From NCBI GenBank assembly GCA_035530375.1, contig DATKUY010000013.1, forward strand, positions 1 through 64,000: 64,000 nucleotides of DNA, in the 5' to 3' direction. Source of the DNA: Sulfuricella sp035530375 (GTDB lineage: Bacteria; Pseudomonadota; Gammaproteobacteria; Burkholderiales; Sulfuricellaceae). The notes under the pieces are model-generated. The model worked only from the letters and a program-made list of their open reading frames with translations. It did no database searches and was not told the origin of the DNA. Position numbers and translations under genes: made by a program. Below, piece after piece: positions 61,247-64,000 of this stretch. The number at the start of each line of letters is the position of its first letter. Position 1 is the first letter of the stretch.

Positions 61247-62986
61247 TTAGGTTGCCTTTGTCGAACCATATCCGCCCTGCAGCAACCGCTGCAATTCTCT
61301 CCTCTCTTCCGGGGTCAACTCCCCCAATGGTCTGCCGCGCAATTCGTCGATCCTGCGATTACGCTCGACCTCGTGCAACTGCTCCAGCGCTCCGGCGAAT
61401 TCCGCAGCCACTTCGGCCTTGTCCCACTCGAGAATCTCGCCCGACACCTCACCCAGCAAAGCTTCATGCGAGCTTCCCCGAAAATACTCCCACACACCGA
61501 CCGTCGTATTGATTTGCATATTGCTGTTCGAGACAAAATCAAGGAGCGCTCGCAGCGCCTTTTGTTCCTCTGAATTGCCATCGATCAGATCCACATCGAA
61601 ATTTACCCCCAACTCAGGCTGATAGAGCAGCCACTGGAGCAACTTTCTGACCAGGGACGGCGGCTTGCGGGAGGACTTGGGCCGCGCGACGACAGGTTTT
61701 ACCGGCGATTTGACCGGTATCAGCGCCTCTAGTTCATTTCGCGAAACGCCGGCCAACTCAGCCAGCCGCTGCTGCAACATCAGGCGCAACGCGGGAGCCG
61801 CGACCTGCTGCACCAAGGGTTGCGCCAGCTTGAGAAAATGCGCCCGCCCTTCCATGGTTTGCATATCCACCCCGGCAGACAGCTCGCGCAAAAGGAACTC
61901 AGACAGCGGCAAAGCGCTTTCCAGCAGCGCCTCGAATGCCGCCTTCCCTTCCTTGCGGATATAGCTGTCGGGATCTTCGCCCTGAGGCAGAAATAAAAAT
62001 TTGAGGCTTTTCTCGTCGCCGACCAAAGCCAGGCTATTTTCCAGCGCACGCCATGCCGCCTTGCGCCCTGCCGTGTCGCCATCGAAACAGAACACCACGT
62101 TGTCGCTCTGGCGCAGCAGCTTCTGCACATGCACCGGCGTGGTCGCGGTTCCCAGCGTCGCCACGGCATATTCAACGCCGTGCTGCGCCAAAGCCACCAC
62201 GTCCATGTAACCTTCCACCACGATCACCTTGCCGGCCGCACGGATTGCCTGGCGCGCCTGGAACAGACCATACAGCTCGCGGCCTTTTTCGAACAAGGGC
62301 GTTTCCGGGGAATTCAGGTATTTGGGCTCGCCGGCTCCCAGCACCCGTCCGCCGAAACCGATCACCGCGCCGCGCTGGTTCAGGATGGGAAACATGATGC
62401 GGTCGCGAAAGCGGTCGTATCGCTTGCCTTCCTCGCCCTCGATCACCAGCCCGGCCTGCACCAGGGATTTATCCTGGTAATCGGACACCGCCGCAGCAAG
62501 ATTTTGCCAGCCGCCCGGCGCGTAACCGATGCCGAAGCGCGCCGCGATTTCACCGGAAAGCCCGCGTTTTTTCAGGTAATCCACCGCCGTTTCGGAACGC
62601 TTCAGCTCATCGCGATAATAGCGGGTCGCCTGCTGCATGACCTCGAGCAAGGCATCGAAATTGCCTGCTGCCCTGTGCTCATGACGCCCGGACTCTTCTT
62701 TCGGCACCGCCATGCCGGCGCTTCTGGCCAGTTCCTCCACCGCCTCGACGAACCCCAGCCCCTGATGCTCCATGACAAAACCGATGGCGGAGCCGTGGGC
62801 ACCGCAACCGAAGCAATGATAGAACTGTTTGGTGGGACTAACCGAAAAGGAAGGGGATTTTTCGCTGTGGAACGGGCAGCAGGCGACATAATTCGCGCCC
62901 GCTTTCTTGAGCGGGACATAGCGGTCCACCACGTCGACGATATCCAGGCGATTGAGAAGATCCTGGATGAAGGACTGCGGAATCAT
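61247..62986 (-). CDS. dnaG: DNA primase
   Basis: 579 residues from ATG 62986 (IPQSFIQDLLNRLDIVDVVD). The N-terminal zinc site is CCPFHSEKSPSFSVS...YHCFGCGAHG. The TOPRIM domain follows (VVEGYMDVVALAQHG, FCFDGDTAGRKAA), and the C-terminal DnaB-binding helical domain comes last. It makes RNA primers at the fork. An upstream extension to 63025 is not conserved. It lies between yqeY and rpoD. Confidence 0.97.
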   Translation of the reverse strand: MIPQSFIQDLLNRLDIVDVVDRYVPLKKAGANYVACCPFHSEKSPSFSVSPTKQFYHCFGCGAHGSAIGFVMEHQGLGFVEAVEELARSAGMAVPKEESGRHEHRAAGNFDALLEVMQQATRYYRDELKRSETAVDYLKKRGLSGEIAARFGIGYAPGGWQNLAAAVSDYQDKSLVQAGLVIEGEEGKRYDRFRDRIMFPILNQRGAVIGFGGRVLGAGEPKYLNSPETPLFEKGRELYGLFQARQAIRAAGKVIVVEGYMDVVALAQHGVEYAVATLGTATTPVHVQKLLRQSDNVVFCFDGDTAGRKAAWRALENSLALVGDEKSLKFLFLPQGEDPDSYIRKEGKAAFEALLESALPLSEFLLRELSAGVDMQTMEGRAHFLKLAQPLVQQVAAPALRLMLQQRLAELAGVSRNELEALIPVKSPVKPVVARPKSSRKPPSLVRKLLQWLLYQPELGVNFDVDLIDGNSEEQKALRALLDFVSNSNMQINTTVGVWEYFRGSSHEALLGEVSGEILEWDKAEVAAEFAGALEQLHEVERNRRIDELRGRPLGELTPEERRELQRLLQGGYGSTKAT

Positions 62987-63097
62987 GGCTAGCCACCCGA
63001 TCTTCCCGGATTGACGGGAAGGCATGTCATTTCGATGTTGAGGGCAGAGTATCGACGTTCAGACGCGATTCGAGACCGCTTCTGAAACAGCGGATTA

Positions 63098-63541
63098 TCA
63101 GCCCAGTTTGGCCTTGATCAGGGCGGACACCTTGCCCATATCGGCACGTCCGGCCATTTGCGGCTTTACCGCCGCCATGACCTTGCCCATATCCTTCACG
63201 CCAGCCGCGCCGGAAGACCCGATCGCGGCAACGACCAGCGCCTCGATCTCACCTTCAGTCAAGGCCTGCGGCAGGTAATTCTGCAACACCGACACCTCGA
63301 ACTTCTCGATATCGGCCAGATCCTGCCGCCCGGCCGATTCATACTGAGAGATCGAATCGCGACGCTGCTTGAGCATTTTCTCGATCACCGAGATCACCTG
63401 ATCGTCGGCCAACTCGATACGTTCGTCCACCTCGCGCTGCTTGATCGCGGCCATAAGCAGCCGGATCGCCGCAAGGCGCGGCACGTCCTTGGCACGCATC
63501 GCCGATTTCATATCCTCGGCGATTTGAAGCCTGAGGCTCAT
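63098..63541 (-). CDS. GatB/YqeY domain protein
   Basis: 147 residues, all helical: LRLQIAEDMKSAMRAKDVPRLAAIRLLMAAIKQREVDER, then AEIEALVVAAIGSSGA-like and VKPQMAGRADMGKVSALIKAKL. This is the YqeY family, related to the tail domain of GatB, which is linked to tRNA binding. It sits after rpsU, 5 bp downstream, as in most betaproteobacteria. Confidence 0.94.
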   Translation of the reverse strand: MSLRLQIAEDMKSAMRAKDVPRLAAIRLLMAAIKQREVDERIELADDQVISVIEKMLKQRRDSISQYESAGRQDLADIEKFEVSVLQNYLPQALTEGEIEALVVAAIGSSGAAGVKDMGKVMAAVKPQMAGRADMGKVSALIKAKLG

Positions 63542-63546
63542 GCTAC

Positions 63547-63759
63547 TCAGTAGAGCTTGGGGGGAAGCATCTGGCTGCGCAGACGCTTGAAGTGGCGCTT
63601 GACGGCAGCAGCCATCTTGCGCTTACGCTCGGCGGTGGGTTTCTCGTAAAACTCGCGGGCGCGCAACTCGGTCAGCAGACCGGTTTTTTCTACGGCGCGC
63701 TTGAAACGGCGCAGGGCTACATCGAACGGTTCGTTTTCCTTGACGCGTACACTCGGCAT
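63547..63759 (-). CDS. rpsU: 30S ribosomal protein S21
   Basis: 70 residues, MPSVRVKENEPFDVALRRFK...EKPTAERKRKMAAAVKRHFKRL, the conserved S21. It supports translation initiation. The ATG at 63759 is the usual start; an ATG two codons earlier belongs to the longer frame. It opens the macromolecular-synthesis block with a promoter about 45 bp upstream. Confidence 0.97.
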   Translation of the reverse strand: MPSVRVKENEPFDVALRRFKRAVEKTGLLTELRAREFYEKPTAERKRKMAAAVKRHFKRLRSQMLPPKLY

Positions 63760-63802
63760 GAGCAATGACCTTTACTAAGCAATGGGTTGGAGTAAACCGC
63801 CA

Positions 63803-63808
63803 ATTATA
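63803..63808 (-). promoter_or_regulatory. -10 element of the rpsU operon
   Basis: TATAAT on the minus strand lies 44 bp before the rpsU ATG, within GATATAATTGG. The -35 match is weak. Confidence 0.45.
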
Positions 63809-63875
63809 TCGACAAACTTCCATTTTTCATAGCCAAATTTACCATAGCCGGCAAAACGGCTATGATGCTGGCCTC

Positions 63876-64000
63876 ATGCTTGTTCTCGGAATCGAAACCT
63901 CCTGCGATGAAACCGGTGTCGCCCTGTACCACACAGAGCGCGGCCTGATCGCCCATGCCCTGCATTCCCAGGTGGCGATGCACGCCGAATACGGCGGCGT
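63876..64000 (+). CDS. tsaD: tRNA threonylcarbamoyladenosine transferase TsaD, N-terminus only
   Basis: The first 41 codons, MLVLGIETSCDETGVALYHT then HSQVAMHAEYGGV, are the TsaD/Kae1 signature. It makes t6A in tRNAs with TsaB/E. The gene runs off the right edge. It is divergent from rpsU, the usual arrangement. Confidence 0.96.
   Translation, partial: MLVLGIETSCDETGVALYHTERGLIAHALHSQVAMHAEYGG

Overview
The window is a chromosomal segment of a betaproteobacterium carrying one recently acquired, plasmid-derived island. The core is GC-rich. It has the rpsU-yqeY-dnaG-rpoD block divergent from tsaD, a homodimeric pyruvate dehydrogenase set (aceE-aceF-lpdA, with a lipoyl domain on LpdA), purM-purN next to DUF3108 genes, and hda. 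The many sensor kinases, PAS domains and c-di-GMP-type proteins suggest an environmental Nitrosomonadales-like organism. The species is inferred from gene content, not shown.

Layout. 1-5.9 kb: rhlE (cut by the window edge), a small secreted protein, an anchored hypothetical protein, a Cache-type chemoreceptor and an M17 aminopeptidase. 6.1-12 kb: the pyruvate dehydrogenase genes, with a hairpin element in each gap. 12.3-18.1 kb: an EAL-like/HDOD protein, a six-PAS histidine kinase and a receiver-PP2C phosphatase overlapping it by 4 bp. 18.1-26 kb: PLD nuclease, STAS-like protein, msrA, DUF3293, an RsmB-type methyltransferase, two DUF3108 paralogues, purN, purM and a cold-shock gene. 26-33 kb: cNMP-binding protein, DUF3301, hda, a glycosyltransferase-like protein, DsbD-like and thioredoxin genes, a thioredoxin-HEAT protein coupled to greB, and a hydrolase. 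33-43 kb, all on the minus strand: lipoprotein and ABC exporter; a PhnD-like sensor, histidine kinase and HD-GYP regulator; cyclophilin, M48 protease, SH3 protein and CHASE2 protein; and a receiver-PilZ protein.

43.37-59.23 kb is an integrated island in the 3' end of a tRNA(CAU) gene. It is bounded by a perfect 64-bp direct repeat and has its tyrosine integrase beside the intact tRNA. It holds a TrfA-type replication initiator with six 22-bp iterons, VirB6- and VirB5-like remnants of a type IV secretion system, a MobC-like protein, a possible relaxase remnant, and several likely defence genes. These are a four-gene ABC-three-component operon, a TIR-TPR protein and two proteins with HEPN-like RNase motifs. 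The island looks like a plasmid that became a chromosomal defence island while losing most of its transfer genes.

The most interesting new points are in the island. In the ABC-3C operon, a small membrane protein and the third component share the same Gly/Asp-rich tail motif, suggesting a membrane-tethered complex. A family of GTTGGWCATGWCCAAC palindromes lies upstream of both the mobC-like gene and the TIR gene. The two terminator hairpins at the island ends differ only by paired compensatory changes. From 59.3 kb the core resumes with rpoD, dnaG, yqeY, rpsU and the start of tsaD.
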